NCBI RefSeq assembly: GCF_002930645.1
Contig: NZ_PSNW01000007.1
Location: 1 to 64,000 of the forward strand
DNA: 64,000 nt
Source of the DNA: Solimonas fluminis
Lineage (GTDB): Bacteria; Pseudomonadota; Gammaproteobacteria; Nevskiales; Nevskiaceae
Direction of reading: 5' to 3'
The position numbers and the translations under genes were made by a program. This document shows, piece after piece, positions 7,317 to 16,770 of this stretch (positions are counted from its first letter, which is position 1; each line of letters opens with the position of its first letter). Below the pieces are notes generated by a model. That model was given only the letters and a program-made list of their open reading frames with translations. It ran no database searches and was not told the DNA's origin.

Positions 7317-9989
7317 CTAGTCCAGCAGGCCGAGCTGGCGAGCAACCCTCACGGCTTGCACGCGGTTGTGGATCTGCAGCTTGTCGAAGATGTTGCGCAG
7401 GTGATACTTCACCGTATTGGACGACACGGCGAGCCGCTCGGCGAGCTCCTTGTTGGACATGCCGCGCGCCACATGGCCAAGCAGCACGCGCTCGCGGGCC
7501 GTGAGGCGCTCCACCAGCTCGGCCGGGATCACGGCGCGCTCCTCTCCCGCGGGCTGGCTCAGCGGCGCTTCGCCTGCCTCCTTGAGCAGCCTGTCCACGT
7601 AGGCACTCATCGAGTCGCCGTCCTGTTCTCCCGGTGTCTGCCGCAGCGAAATCCGCAGGTCTTTCAGCAGGCGCAAGGCCTGGTGCTTCTCATCCAGGAA
7701 CGACCGTATGAACTCCTGCTCGCCGCCCAGGCGCAGCGCCTCCAGGCAGGTGCGCCGCGCCGAGACCACCTGTCCCTCGGCGTGGTACGACAGGGCCAGC
7801 ATCAGGGTCAGCTTCATTTCGCGGCGCCGGCGACGCTTGCTTCTTGCCTCCCGCAGCTTGGCCTGCAGCAGGTTGCGCGCCGCCGCATGACGGCCCGTCT
7901 GGATCAGGTACCGGGCCTCGGTGATGGAGCGCGCCTCGTTTTCCGCCGCGTGGAACATCAGCTCTTCGCGCAGGACGCTTTCGTTCTCCGGATCGAACTC
8001 CCGGAAGCGTCTTTCGGCCTTGTCCGCATCCCCGCTCAGCGTCGCCAGGCGAACGAACTCGGCTTTCGCGTAGCAGACCAGGCGCTGGAAGGAGTGGCGG
8101 TAGCCCAGATACAGCATCCTTTCCAGGACTTCCTCGGCCTCACCCTCGTCTCCTCGCAGATGGGCGATGCGCGCCATGGTCAGCAGCATGACGGCCAGCG
8201 GATCCACGATCGCCTGGTCCTCCGCCAGCTGCCGGTAGTCATGGATCAGTGCCTCGGCGTCCGAGATGCGGTTCTGCTCATACAGGGCTTCCGCCAGATA
8301 GGCTGCGATGACGGAACCCGCCGTGAGGCTTCCCGCCATGTCGCCGCCGGTCCGCTGCAGGGCAGAAGACAGGCTGCGCAGCGCATCCCCGACCCGGCCC
8401 TGCTCGCTCAGCACCATGCCGAAGATGGCTTCCTGGTAAGCCTGACCGAAGCGATGGTCGTCCTTGTCATGTAGCGGCCGCGCACGCAGCAGCAGGTCAC
8501 GCGCCTCGTCATGGCGGCTGTGACCCACGAGGAACATCGCCCGCGCATTGCAGACCACCGCGTACTTGTGGCCATCCCGCGGACTCAACTCATCCATGGC
8601 GCTGAGGGCTGCCGCCCCCATGTCCTCGATGCTGTCCTGCGCTGCCAGCACGAACAGCTTCGCGTAGTTCAGGTCGGCACGCACCCGGGCATTGCCCTGG
8701 TAGAGCCGGAAGCCCTCGTCGAGCAGGCGGTTGGCCTTCTCGAAGACCCGCCGGAATCCATAGGTGATGATGGCCGACGGCAGCAGGCTTTCGTACTTGA
8801 GCATGGTCGCCAGCGGAATCTGCTGGATGTACTGCTGCGCCAGGCCCAGCCGCTCGTCCGCTATGAGGCGCTCTATGACGTCGTTCAGGACCGATGCTGC
8901 CGCGGCAACATCTCCCGCCTCGATGAAATGCGGGATGGCTTCCTCGCGCATGTCGCGGGACACGTACCAGTTCGCGATCTGCAGGTGCCTCTTCTGGATG
9001 TCGCCGGTCGACTCGATGGAACGCGCACGCGCCAGCAGCACATGCCGGAACAGGTTGTGGAAGCGGTACCACTTGCGCTCGAGATCGACCGGCGTCAGGA
9101 ACAGGCCCTTGCGTTCGATCTCTGCCAGGCAGCCGGCACCGTCCTCGATCCCGGTGATGTGCTGAACCAGTTCCGACGACAGCTTTTCGGGCAAGCCCAG
9201 TTTGAGCAGCAATTGCTGCAGCGCATCGTCCAGGCCCTCGAACACCTCGGAAGCCAGGAAGTCGATCAGTTCCGGGGTAATGCCCTCGCCCGGGCCGATC
9301 ATGGCCTGGTGCGAGTGGTTGCGCTGAAGGCGCAGGCGGAAGCACTGCAGCGCGGCGGGCCAGCCGTCGGTACGCTCATGCAGCAGCTGGATCTGGCTCG
9401 CCGTGAGCCAGGAGTACTCCCGGAAGAACTCCACTGTTTCACTGTGCGTGAAGCGCAGGTCCTGCTCGGAGAGAACGACGCTGATCTCCTCGATCAGCAT
9501 GCGCGAGAGGCGCGAGGTGGGGATGACCCGGCTACCCACGCAGAGCTGCACGCCGTTGGGCAGCAGACGGATGATCTGCCCGAAGATGCTCTCCAGCGCT
9601 CCCCCGGCCGCCACCTCGAAATTGTCGACGACGATGACCGCCGGGGCCTTGACCCCCTGCAGCATCTGGCCGACTTCGTCTATCGACAGGAAGGGGCGCT
9701 CGGCACTGCTGTCGCCGACGTGATCCACCAGAGCGCCGGCCGCTTCCACGAAGGTCCGGATGAACTGGGAGGGATCCGCGGCGCGTACGTCCATGCGGGC
9801 CCAGGCCACCCGTCCGCCCAGGGCCGAGCAGAGGTCGCAGTACTGCCGCAGCAGGGTGGTCTTGCCGAAGCCCGCCGGAGCCTGGAGGACCACGAGCTTG
9901 CGGTCGCCGTACTCCCGCAACAGCGCCAACACACGCTTGCGCAGCACGACCGAGTTGGTCCGGAGGGAGGGGAACTGAGTGGCAGTCAT
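7317..9989 (-). CDS. LuxR-family, MalT/AlkS-like ATP-dependent transcriptional activator
   Basis: An 890-residue regulator. An N-terminal STAND/NTPase module has its P-loop at residues 38-46 (APAGFGKTT), a long middle region of helical repeats follows, and a C-terminal LuxR helix-turn-helix covers about residues 825-890 (LTARERVLLGHVARG...NTVKYHLRNIFDKL). This architecture is that of MalT and AlkS, activators that multimerise on ATP plus an inducer and bind near -41. The gene is divergent from the thiolase gene, and two operator copies lie between them. Similar copies precede the carboxylase operon, the exporter and the oxidoreductase gene, so it is the obvious candidate regulator of the whole island. 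The inducer is unknown, presumably a ketone, alcohol or terpenoid/steroid-like substrate. Confidence 0.87.
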   Translation of the reverse strand: MTATQFPSLRTNSVVLRKRVLALLREYGDRKLVVLQAPAGFGKTTLLRQYCDLCSALGGRVAWARMDVRAADPSQFIRTFVEAAGALVDHVGDSSAERPFLSIDEVGQMLQGVKAPAVIVVDNFEVAAGGALESIFGQIIRLLPNGVQLCVGSRVIPTSRLSRMLIEEISVVLSEQDLRFTHSETVEFFREYSWLTASQIQLLHERTDGWPAALQCFRLRLQRNHSHQAMIGPGEGITPELIDFLASEVFEGLDDALQQLLLKLGLPEKLSSELVQHITGIEDGAGCLAEIERKGLFLTPVDLERKWYRFHNLFRHVLLARARSIESTGDIQKRHLQIANWYVSRDMREEAIPHFIEAGDVAAAASVLNDVIERLIADERLGLAQQYIQQIPLATMLKYESLLPSAIITYGFRRVFEKANRLLDEGFRLYQGNARVRADLNYAKLFVLAAQDSIEDMGAAALSAMDELSPRDGHKYAVVCNARAMFLVGHSRHDEARDLLLRARPLHDKDDHRFGQAYQEAIFGMVLSEQGRVGDALRSLSSALQRTGGDMAGSLTAGSVIAAYLAEALYEQNRISDAEALIHDYRQLAEDQAIVDPLAVMLLTMARIAHLRGDEGEAEEVLERMLYLGYRHSFQRLVCYAKAEFVRLATLSGDADKAERRFREFDPENESVLREELMFHAAENEARSITEARYLIQTGRHAAARNLLQAKLREARSKRRRRREMKLTLMLALSYHAEGQVVSARRTCLEALRLGGEQEFIRSFLDEKHQALRLLKDLRISLRQTPGEQDGDSMSAYVDRLLKEAGEAPLSQPAGEERAVIPAELVERLTARERVLLGHVARGMSNKELAERLAVSSNTVKYHLRNIFDKLQIHNRVQAVRVARQLGLLD

Positions 9990-10138
9990 GAGCTCATTGC
10001 CGGCTTCTTGTCTTGTCTCTGCAAGCTGCCACTACCTCGCCGGACATGAGACTCGCAGGGGCTCACCCGGTCGCGTTGGAGGCATGTTAGCCCCCGCCGT
10101 GCTGGAGGGGGAGTGTTTGCCCCGGCGAACCCGCCCGC

Positions 10139-10156
10139 CCCACCCTTTTGGGCGGG
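10139..10156 (-). promoter_or_regulatory. GGGTGGGG-type operator facing the luxR-type gene
   Basis: Read towards the luxR-type gene it is CCCGCCC-AAAA-GGGTGGG, a near-perfect palindrome, followed by G. Its centre is 32 bp, about three helical turns, from the second copy at 10171-10188. No good -10 was found at the spacing used by the other copies, so it may serve autoregulation or cooperative binding. Confidence 0.55.
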
Positions 10157-10170
10157 AATCCGCCGGCAAA

Positions 10171-10188
10171 GCCACCCTGGGGGGTGGG
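10171..10188 (+). promoter_or_regulatory. GGGTGGGG-type operator and promoter of the thiolase gene
   Basis: The site reads GCCACCC-TGGG-GGGTGGG then G in the thiolase direction. A TAACGT hexamer at 10210-10215 gives a predicted start near 10222, about 42 bp from the operator centre. The layout matches the exporter and carboxylase promoters. Confidence 0.6.
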
Positions 10189-10240
10189 GATTTCGGTGAG
10201 GGTCGGGGCTAACGTACCCGCGACATCCCCAGGAGACCCC

Positions 10241-11428
10241 ATGAGCCAGAAAGTCATCGTTGCCGGCGTCGGCATGATCCCGTTCGCCAAGCCGGGCAAC
10301 AGCAAGTCCTACGATGAGATGGGTGCGGAAGCGACCTTGCTGGCACTGCAGGATGCCGGGCTTGCGTATCGTGACATCCAGCAGGCGGTTGCCGGCTACG
10401 TCTATGGCGACTCCACCAGCGGCCAGACCGCCCTGTACCGGGCGGGCATGAGCGGCATCCCGATCTTCAACGTCAACAACAACTGCTCGACCGGCTCGTC
10501 CGCGCTGTTCCTGGCGCGCCAGATGGTTGCCTCCGGCATGGCGGACTGCGTCCTGGCCCTGGGTTTCGAGCAGATGCAGCCCGGCGCGCTGAAGTCCCAC
10601 TGGGACGACCGGGTTTCGCCCTTCCATCGCTTCGACTCGCTCTGCGACGAGATCAACCCCTACCCCGAGGTGCCGCTGGCGCTGCGCTACTTCGGCGGGG
10701 CTGGCAAGGAATACATGGACACCTACGGCGTGGGCCCGGAGATTTTCGCCAAGGTGCGCGCCAAGGCCAGCCGCCACGCCGAGCACAACCCGATGGCGCT
10801 GTTCCGCAAGGTGGTGAGCGAGGAGGAGGTGCTGCAATCACCCATCGTCTTCCCGGCCGCGAAACTGACCCGCCTGATGGCCTGCCCGCCGACCTGCGGC
10901 GCGGCCGCGGCGGTGCTGGTATCCGAGGATTTCGCCAGGAAGCGCGGGCTGGATCGACGCGTCTCGATCATCGCGCAGGCCATGACCACGGACACGCCGG
11001 ACAGCTTCGACGACCGCAGCATGATGAAGCTCGTCGGCTCGGGCATGGCCCGCGCCGCAGCGGACAAGGTCTACGCCGAGGCCGGCATCGGTCCCGAGGA
11101 CGTGGACGTGGTGGAGCTGCACGACTGCTTCGCCCAGAACGAGGTGCTGAGCTACGAGGCACTCCGGCTGTGCGAGGACGGCGGGGCCGAGAAGTTCGTC
11201 GCGGACGGCAACAACACCTACGGCGGCAGCCACGTGACGAATCCATCCGGCGGCCTGCTCTCGAAGGGACATCCGCTCGGCGCCACCGGCCTGGCCCAAT
11301 GCACCGAGCTGGTGACCCAGCTGCGCGGCCAGGCCGGGCTGCGCCAGGTCGAGGGCGCGCGCGTGGGCCTGCAGCACAACCTGGGCCTCGGCGGCGCCTG
11401 CGTCGTCACGCTGTACCGTCTCGACTGA
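10241..11428 (+). CDS. Thiolase, SCP-x/lipid-transfer type
   Basis: A 395-residue thiolase of the SCP-x-like 'lipid-transfer protein' subgroup. The nucleophilic cysteine is Cys82 in NNCSTGSSAL. The C-terminus has the GHPLGATG block and the HNLGLGGA loop used by SCP2-type thiolases. The start at 10241 follows an AGGAG site; an upstream in-frame ATG lies inside the operator region and is not used. Such enzymes cleave beta-ketoacyl-CoA thioesters, often of branched, steroid or terpenoid side chains. Its shared operator with the ketone carboxylase suggests it acts on the downstream beta-keto acid after CoA activation. No CoA ligase gene is in the window. Confidence 0.88.
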   Translation: MSQKVIVAGVGMIPFAKPGNSKSYDEMGAEATLLALQDAGLAYRDIQQAVAGYVYGDSTSGQTALYRAGMSGIPIFNVNNNCSTGSSALFLARQMVASGMADCVLALGFEQMQPGALKSHWDDRVSPFHRFDSLCDEINPYPEVPLALRYFGGAGKEYMDTYGVGPEIFAKVRAKASRHAEHNPMALFRKVVSEEEVLQSPIVFPAAKLTRLMACPPTCGAAAAVLVSEDFARKRGLDRRVSIIAQAMTTDTPDSFDDRSMMKLVGSGMARAAADKVYAEAGIGPEDVDVVELHDCFAQNEVLSYEALRLCEDGGAEKFVADGNNTYGGSHVTNPSGGLLSKGHPLGATGLAQCTELVTQLRGQAGLRQVEGARVGLQHNLGLGGACVVTLYRLD

Positions 11429-11436
11429 GCCATTCC

Positions 11437-11474
11437 CCTGCCCGCGCCGCGACCCAGACGGCGGCGCGGGCAGG
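11437..11474. terminator. Bidirectional hairpin between convergent thiolase and oxidoreductase genes
   Basis: A perfect 14-bp GC-rich stem (CCTGCCCGCGCCGC and its complement, loop of 10) lies in the 54-bp gap between two convergent stops. It lacks a clear U-run on either side but is well placed for two-way termination. Confidence 0.55.
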
Positions 11475-11482
11475 AAATCGGG

Positions 11483-12505
11483 TCAGGACGGATCGGCGCC
11501 GATCTGCACCAGCACCTTGCCCTTGTTGGCGCCGGTATAGAGCATCTTCAGCGCATCCAGCGCCGTGTCGATGCCCTGTGTCACGTCCAGGCGGAAGTTG
11601 AGGCGCCCTTCGAGCATCCACTGGGCGAGCTGCTGCTGGTATTCCGGATAGCGTTCGGCGTAATCCAGGATCACGAAGCCCTGCACACGCAGGCGGCGCA
11701 TGATCAGGTTGCGGAACATGTAAGGCCCCGGAATGCGGTCGCCGGCATTGCTGTTATAGGTGGAGATCAGGCCGCAGATCACCACCGAGCCGAAGTCCTT
11801 CATCACGGTAAGGCCTGCGTCGAGCATCTCGCCGCCCACGTTCTCGAAGTGCACGTCCACGCCCTGCGGCGCGAGCTGGCGCAACCGCTCCACCACGTTC
11901 TCCCGCTTGTAGTCGATGGCATGGTCGTAGCCGAATTCGCTGGTCAGCCAGCCGCACTTCTCGGCACCACCCGCGATGCCGATCGTCCTGCAGCCGTGGA
12001 TCCGGGCGATCTGCCCCACCAGCATGCCGACCGCGCCGGCCGCCGCCGTGACCACCACCGTGTCGCCGGCCTTGGGCCGGCCGATCTCCATCAGGCCGAC
12101 CAGCGCCGTGGGGCCGGCGATGGCCAGCACGCCGAAGGCGTCCGCAAGCTTCAATCCGGGGATGCGCGGCACGATCGACAGGCCGCTGCCGTCGCTGATG
12201 GCGAACTCCGACCAGGGCAGCAGCCCCGCCACCAGGCTGCCCTTGGGGAAGCCGGGATGGCGCGAGACCATGACCTCCGCCAGGGTGAAGCCCTTCATCG
12301 GCTCGCCCTCGCGGATCGGGTCCATGTACAGGTCCCAGTCGCCCAGCCACAGCCGGTTGGTCGCATCCATCGACAGGTAGATCGAGCGCAGCAGGACCTC
12401 GCCCTGCTGCGGCTCCGGCAGGCGATCCTCGCGCAGTTGCAGCGTGTCGGCTTCGAGGTCTCGGGACGGCTTGCGATTGAAGTACCAGCGCCGGGTCGTG
12501 GTCAT
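11483..12505 (-). CDS. NADP-dependent medium-chain oxidoreductase (2-alkenal/CurA-like)
   Basis: A 340-residue zinc-free medium-chain reductase of the leukotriene B4 dehydrogenase/CurA type. The Rossmann motif AAAGAVG is near residue 156, and SMDATNRLWLGDWDLYMDPI is the family's N-terminal signature. These enzymes reduce the double bond of alpha,beta-unsaturated ketones and aldehydes with NADPH. The ATG at 12505 has a GAGGAG site 4-9 bp upstream; the in-frame ATG at 12517 includes that site and is less likely. An operator copy at 12565-12582 ties the gene to the carboxylase/thiolase regulon, so it may act on an unsaturated ketone intermediate. Confidence 0.85.
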   Translation of the reverse strand: MTTTRRWYFNRKPSRDLEADTLQLREDRLPEPQQGEVLLRSIYLSMDATNRLWLGDWDLYMDPIREGEPMKGFTLAEVMVSRHPGFPKGSLVAGLLPWSEFAISDGSGLSIVPRIPGLKLADAFGVLAIAGPTALVGLMEIGRPKAGDTVVVTAAAGAVGMLVGQIARIHGCRTIGIAGGAEKCGWLTSEFGYDHAIDYKRENVVERLRQLAPQGVDVHFENVGGEMLDAGLTVMKDFGSVVICGLISTYNSNAGDRIPGPYMFRNLIMRRLRVQGFVILDYAERYPEYQQQLAQWMLEGRLNFRLDVTQGIDTALDALKMLYTGANKGKVLVQIGADPS

Positions 12506-12564
12506 GTATCTCCTCATCTGATTGTTCTATCGTCGCGAGTGTCGGCAACCCACCCTGCCGCCAC

Positions 12565-12582
12565 CCCACCCGATCGGGCGGG
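12565..12582 (-). promoter_or_regulatory. GGGTGGGG-type operator of the oxidoreductase gene
   Basis: Read towards the gene it is CCCGCCC-GATC-GGGTGGG, the most symmetrical copy, followed by G. A second half-site, GGGTGGG, lies 16 bp closer to the gene (12549-12555). The best -10 (TAGAAC from 12529, minus strand) is about 15 bp further from the full site than in the other promoters, so the geometry here differs. Confidence 0.55.
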
Positions 12583-12802
12583 CATGAACTGAATGCAGAG
12601 CAGGGATCCGGGCGGGCCCGCCGATGAATCGCCGCCGGCTGGAAGCATACAAGCCATTGACTTTCAATGATTAATTGAAACGACAATTCCGCAGGAAGGG
12701 TTCAAGCATTACCCGCGCGAAAGGCGGGCCCAGGACTCCGCCGAACAACCCTCGCCCATGGGGGGCGGCGGCAAGACGCCAGAGGAAAAGGCTCATCGGA
12801 TA

Positions 12803-12879
<77 letters not shown>

Positions 12880-12955
12880 GTGTCCCGGCTTGGGAAGCGC
12901 GCATATGATGCCATGCGCCGGCCCTGGGCCTCGCTGCAATCGCTAGAATTCCAGG

Positions 12956-14389
12956 ATGAATTCCTGGCTGATCCCCCTGCTGAGCCTCGCCGGCGCCCTC
13001 CTGGGCGCCTTCATGGCCGTGTTCCTGACCCGCCGCCGCCCGGGACAGGACCGCGGCGCACTGGAGCCCCTGTTCGAGCGCAGCGAGCGCGCCGTGCGCG
13101 AGGAAGCCGCCGGCACCCGGCGCGAGGCCGCGGAACTGGCGCGGGCGCAGCGCGGCGAGATCACGGGCCTGCTGGGCGGACTCGGCCAGCAGCTGCACGC
13201 CCAGCAGGACAGCCTGCGCAACGTCGTTGCCGAGCGCCTGGAGGGTTTCGCGGCGGAACTGCGGCTGCAGAACCAGCGCCTGGCCGAGGCGCAGCAGCAG
13301 TTCATCGCGCAGGCCCGCAGCACCCGCGAAGAGCAGGCCCAGGGGCTGCTGCGCTTCGGCGAGACCCAGCGCGCGGCGCTGGCGCAGCTGGTGGAGACGC
13401 AGACGCGCCAGGCCGAGACCCTCCGGGGCGTGGTCGAAGCCGGCCTGCAGGCGCTGCGCAGCGAGAACGCGGAGAAGCTGGAGCAGATGCGGCGCACGGT
13501 GGACGAGAAGCTGCACGAGACGCTGGAGAAGCGCCTGGGCGAATCCTTCAAGCTGGTCAGCGACCGGCTGGAGCAGGTCCACAAGGGCCTGGGCGAGATG
13601 CAGACCCTGGCCACCGGCGTGGGCGATCTCAAGCGCGTGCTGAGCAACGTCAAGACCCGCGGCATCTTCGGCGAGACGCAGCTGGCGGCGCTGCTGGAGC
13701 AGGTGCTGACGGTGGACCAGTACGCGGCCAACGTCGCCACCCGCCCGGCCAGCAGCGAACGCGTGGAGTTCGCCATCCGCCTGCCCGGCCGCGGCAGCGA
13801 GGACCAGCCGGTGTGGCTGCCGGTGGATGCCAAGTTCCCGCGCGAGGACTACGAGCGCCTGCTGGAGGCCCAGGAGCGCGCCGATCCCGCCGCGGCGGAG
13901 ATCGCCGCCCTGGCACTGGAGCGCCGGCTGCGCGAGGAAGCCAGGACGATCAGCGCCAAGTACGTGGAGCCGCCGCACACCACCGACTTCGCGATCCTGT
14001 TCCTGCCCACCGAGGGGCTCTACGCCGAGGCGCTGCGGCGGCCGGGCCTGTTCGAGGCCCTGCAGCGCGAGCATCGCGTGACGCTGGCCGGCCCCACCAC
14101 GCTGCTGGCCCTGCTCAACAGCCTGCAGATGGGCTTCCGCACGCTGGCGATCGAGAAGCGTTCCAGCGAGGTCTGGCAGGTGCTGGGCGCGGTGAAGACC
14201 GAATTCGGAAAGTTCGGCGAGGTGCTGGACAAGGTCAAGAAGAAGCTCGACGAGGCCAGCACGCAGATCGAGCAGACCGGCGTGCGCAGCCGCGCCATCA
14301 CGCGCCGGCTGCGCGAGGTGCAGGCGCTGCCCGGCAGCGAGAGCGAGCAGATCCTGCCGCCGTCCGAGCTGCAGGACGGCGAGAACTAG
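12956..14389 (+). CDS. rmuC: DNA recombination protein RmuC
   Basis: A 477-residue RmuC homologue. An N-terminal membrane anchor (about residues 3-22) is followed by a long coiled coil (about residues 30-210) and the conserved RmuC nuclease-like domain (about residues 225-430, including IRLPG, LPVDAKFPREDYERL and the DFAILFLPTEGLYAEAL block). RmuC limits DNA inversions at short repeats in E. coli and is predicted to cut near recombination intermediates. It is monocistronic, running towards ahpF with a shared hairpin at 14391-14420. The length is normal for the family. Confidence 0.92.
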   Translation: MNSWLIPLLSLAGALLGAFMAVFLTRRRPGQDRGALEPLFERSERAVREEAAGTRREAAELARAQRGEITGLLGGLGQQLHAQQDSLRNVVAERLEGFAAELRLQNQRLAEAQQQFIAQARSTREEQAQGLLRFGETQRAALAQLVETQTRQAETLRGVVEAGLQALRSENAEKLEQMRRTVDEKLHETLEKRLGESFKLVSDRLEQVHKGLGEMQTLATGVGDLKRVLSNVKTRGIFGETQLAALLEQVLTVDQYAANVATRPASSERVEFAIRLPGRGSEDQPVWLPVDAKFPREDYERLLEAQERADPAAAEIAALALERRLREEARTISAKYVEPPHTTDFAILFLPTEGLYAEALRRPGLFEALQREHRVTLAGPTTLLALLNSLQMGFRTLAIEKRSSEVWQVLGAVKTEFGKFGEVLDKVKKKLDEASTQIEQTGVRSRAITRRLREVQALPGSESEQILPPSELQDGEN

Positions 14390-14390
14390 A

Positions 14391-14420
14391 AGGCCCGGGG
14401 CGCCGATGCGCCCCAGGCCT
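14391..14420. terminator. Bidirectional terminator between rmuC and ahpF
   Basis: Twelve base pairs with one C-A mismatch close a CGAT tetraloop. The hairpin starts directly after the rmuC stop and about 12 bp after the ahpF stop, serving both convergent genes. No long U-run is present. Confidence 0.6.
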
Positions 14421-14431
14421 CCGCTGCCGCC

Positions 14432-16012
14432 TCAGGCCGCCTGCTGCTGCTCGGCCGGCGCGGACGTGCGGATCAGGTGGTCGAAGGCGCTGAGCGCGGC
14501 CTTGGAGCCCTCGCCCATGGCGATCACGATCTGCTTGTAGGGCACGGTGGTGACGTCGCCCGCCGCGAACACGCCGGGCAGCGAGGTGCGTCCATGCGCG
14601 TCCACCTCGATCTCGCCGCGCGGCGACAGCGCCAGGGTGCCCTTGAGCCATTCGCTGTTGGGCAGCAGGCCGATCTGCACGAAGATGCCTTCCAGCTCGA
14701 CCGTGTGCGTCTCGCCGGTGCCGCGGTCCTTATAGACCAGGCCGTTGACCTTGGCGCCATCGCCGGTGACCTCGGTGGTCTGGGCGGAGACGATGACCTT
14801 GACGTTGGGCAGGCTGCGCAGCTTGCGCTGCAGCACTTCGTCGGCGCGCAGCTTGCCGTCGAACTCGATCAGCGTGACGTGGCTGACGATTCCGGCGAGG
14901 TCGATGGCCGCCTCCACGCCGGAGTTGCCGCCGCCGATCACGGCGACGCGCTTGCCCTTGAACAGCGGACCGTCGCAGTGCGGGCAGTAGGCCACGCCCT
15001 TGTTGCGGTACTCGTTCTCGCCGGGCACGTTCATCTGCCTCCAGCGCGCGCCGGTGGAGATCACCACGGTCCTGGCCTTGAGCGCCGCGCCGTTGGCGAG
15101 CTGCACTTCGATCAGTCCGTCGGCGCCCGCGGGCAGCAGCTTCTCGGCGCGCTGCAGGTTCATCACGTCGACCTCGTAGGCCTTGACGTGCTGCTCCAGT
15201 GCGGCGGCCAGCTTGGGCCCCTCGGTTTCCTTGACCGAGATGAAGTTCTCGATGCCCATGGTGTCCAGCACCTGGCCGCCGAAGCGCTCGGCGGCAACGC
15301 CCGTGCGGATGCCCTTGCGCGCGGCGTAGATCGCCGCGGCGGCGCCGGCGGGTCCGCCGCCGACCACCAGCACCTCGTAGGGCGCCTTGGCCTTGAGCTT
15401 CTCGGCGTCGCGCGCAGCGGCGCCGGTGTCGATCTTGGCCAGGATCTCTTCCACGCCCATGCGGCCGGAGCTGAAGACCTCGCCGTTCAGGAAGATCTTG
15501 GGCACCGACATCACCTGGCGCGACTCGACCTCGTCCTGGAACAGGGCGCCGTCGATGGCGATGTGCCGGATGCGCGGATTGAGCACCGCCATCAGGTTCA
15601 GCGCCTGGACCACGTCCGGGCAGTTCTGGCAGGACAGGGAGAAGTAGGTCTCGAACAGGAAATCGCCGTCCAGGCCGCGGACCTGCTCGATCACGTCCTG
15701 CGCCAGCTTCGACGGGTGGCCGCCGACCTGCAGCAGGGCCAGCACCAGCGAGGTGAACTCGTGGCCCAGCGGGATGCCGGCGAAGCGGATCGAGATGTCC
15801 TGCCCCGGCGTGCCCAGGGTGAAGGAGGGCTTGCGGGGGTCATCGCCGTTCTCGTCGACACGGATCTGCGGCGACAGCGCCGCGAGGTCCTGCAGCAGGC
15901 CGCGCATTTCCTGCGAGGCCTCGCTGCCGTCGAGGCTGGCCTCGATCTCGATGGGACGCGTGACCCGTTCGAGATAGGTCTGCAATTGTTCCTTCAGATC
16001 GGTATCCAGCAT
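14432..16012 (-). CDS. ahpF: Alkyl hydroperoxide reductase subunit F
   Basis: A 526-residue flavoprotein that passes electrons from NADH to the peroxiredoxin AhpC. The N-terminal double thioredoxin-fold domain has the redox pair CQNC near residue 130. The C-terminal thioredoxin-reductase-like part has FAD ([12 protein letters not shown] near 220) and NAD(P)H ([12 protein letters not shown] near 365) motifs and the CPHC pair near residue 347. The ATG at 16012 follows AGGAGA and gives the standard start [10 protein letters not shown]; length is standard. It lies 111 bp after ahpC on the same strand, separated by a strong hairpin, which probably lowers ahpF expression relative to ahpC. Confidence 0.95.
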   Translation of the reverse strand: MLDTDLKEQLQTYLERVTRPIEIEASLDGSEASQEMRGLLQDLAALSPQIRVDENGDDPRKPSFTLGTPGQDISIRFAGIPLGHEFTSLVLALLQVGGHPSKLAQDVIEQVRGLDGDFLFETYFSLSCQNCPDVVQALNLMAVLNPRIRHIAIDGALFQDEVESRQVMSVPKIFLNGEVFSSGRMGVEEILAKIDTGAAARDAEKLKAKAPYEVLVVGGGPAGAAAAIYAARKGIRTGVAAERFGGQVLDTMGIENFISVKETEGPKLAAALEQHVKAYEVDVMNLQRAEKLLPAGADGLIEVQLANGAALKARTVVISTGARWRQMNVPGENEYRNKGVAYCPHCDGPLFKGKRVAVIGGGNSGVEAAIDLAGIVSHVTLIEFDGKLRADEVLQRKLRSLPNVKVIVSAQTTEVTGDGAKVNGLVYKDRGTGETHTVELEGIFVQIGLLPNSEWLKGTLALSPRGEIEVDAHGRTSLPGVFAAGDVTTVPYKQIVIAMGEGSKAALSAFDHLIRTSAPAEQQQAA

Positions 16013-16085
16013 GGCTTTCTCCTGTCTTGGGGACGCAGGTCCCCGCCCGGCGCCCATGCGCCGGGGTGATGCGGATTCTTGGGGT

Positions 16086-16117
16086 GTCGCGGGCCGGCGC
16101 CAGGGCCGGCCCGCGAC
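16086..16117 (-). terminator. Intercistronic hairpin between ahpC and ahpF
   Basis: A perfect 13-bp GC-rich stem (GTCGCGGGCCGGC and its complement, 6-nt loop) begins 7 bp after the ahpC stop and has no U-run. It fits partial termination or RNA stabilisation that keeps ahpC above ahpF. Confidence 0.55.
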
Positions 16118-16123
16118 CGCAGG

Positions 16124-16687
16124 TCAGATCTTGCCGACCAGGTCCAGCGAGGGCTTCAGGGTCTTCTCGCCTTCCTTCCACTTGGCCGGGCAGACCTGGC
16201 CCGGGTTGGCGGCGACGTACTGGGCAGCCTTGAGCTTGCGCAGGGTCTCCGTCACGTCACGCGCGATGGCGTTGTCGTGGATTTCCAGCGTCTTGATGAC
16301 GCCTTCCGGGTTGATGATGAAGGTGCCGCGCAGGGCCAGGCCTTCCTCGTCGATGTGCACGCCGAAGGCGCGGGTCAGCGTGTGGGTGGGGTCGCCGACG
16401 AGCGGGAACTTGGCCTGGCCCACGGCCGGGGAGGTCTCGTGCCACACCTTGTGCGAGAAATGCGTGTCGGTGGTGACGATGTAGACCTCGGCGTTGGCCT
16501 TCTGGAACTCGGCGTAGTTCTTGGCGGCGTCCTCGACCTCGGTCGGGCAGTTGAAGGTGAAGGCGGCCGGCATGAAGATCAGGACCGACCACTTGCCCTT
16601 CAGGCTGGCGTCGGAGACTTCCACGAACTTGCCGTTGTGGAAGGCCTGGGTCTTGAAGGGCTGCACCGTCGTGTTGATCAGGGACAT
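16124..16687 (-). CDS. ahpC: Peroxiredoxin AhpC
   Basis: A 187-residue typical two-cysteine peroxiredoxin, the peroxide-reducing partner of AhpF. The peroxidatic cysteine lies in FTFNCPTE (near residue 47) and the resolving cysteine in GQVCPAKW (near residue 166). It is the first gene of the ahpCF unit, and the promoter region carries an OxyR-like site at 16771-16807. The length matches the E. coli protein. Confidence 0.96.
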   Translation of the reverse strand: MSLINTTVQPFKTQAFHNGKFVEVSDASLKGKWSVLIFMPAAFTFNCPTEVEDAAKNYAEFQKANAEVYIVTTDTHFSHKVWHETSPAVGQAKFPLVGDPTHTLTRAFGVHIDEEGLALRGTFIINPEGVIKTLEIHDNAIARDVTETLRKLKAAQYVAANPGQVCPAKWKEGEKTLKPSLDLVGKI

Positions 16688-16770
16688 CTCTGTTTCCTCT
16701 GTTGGGAGTGGGTAAGGCTTGGCTGTACCGGGGTGACGAGCATCCTAGGGGGGCTGGCTCGATAAAGGAA

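Noticed and set aside
10091-10111. A sixth GGGTGGGG-type operator near luxR (CCCCCGCC...GAGGGGG)
   Set aside because: Arm length and spacer do not fit the 7-4-7 pattern of the other five.
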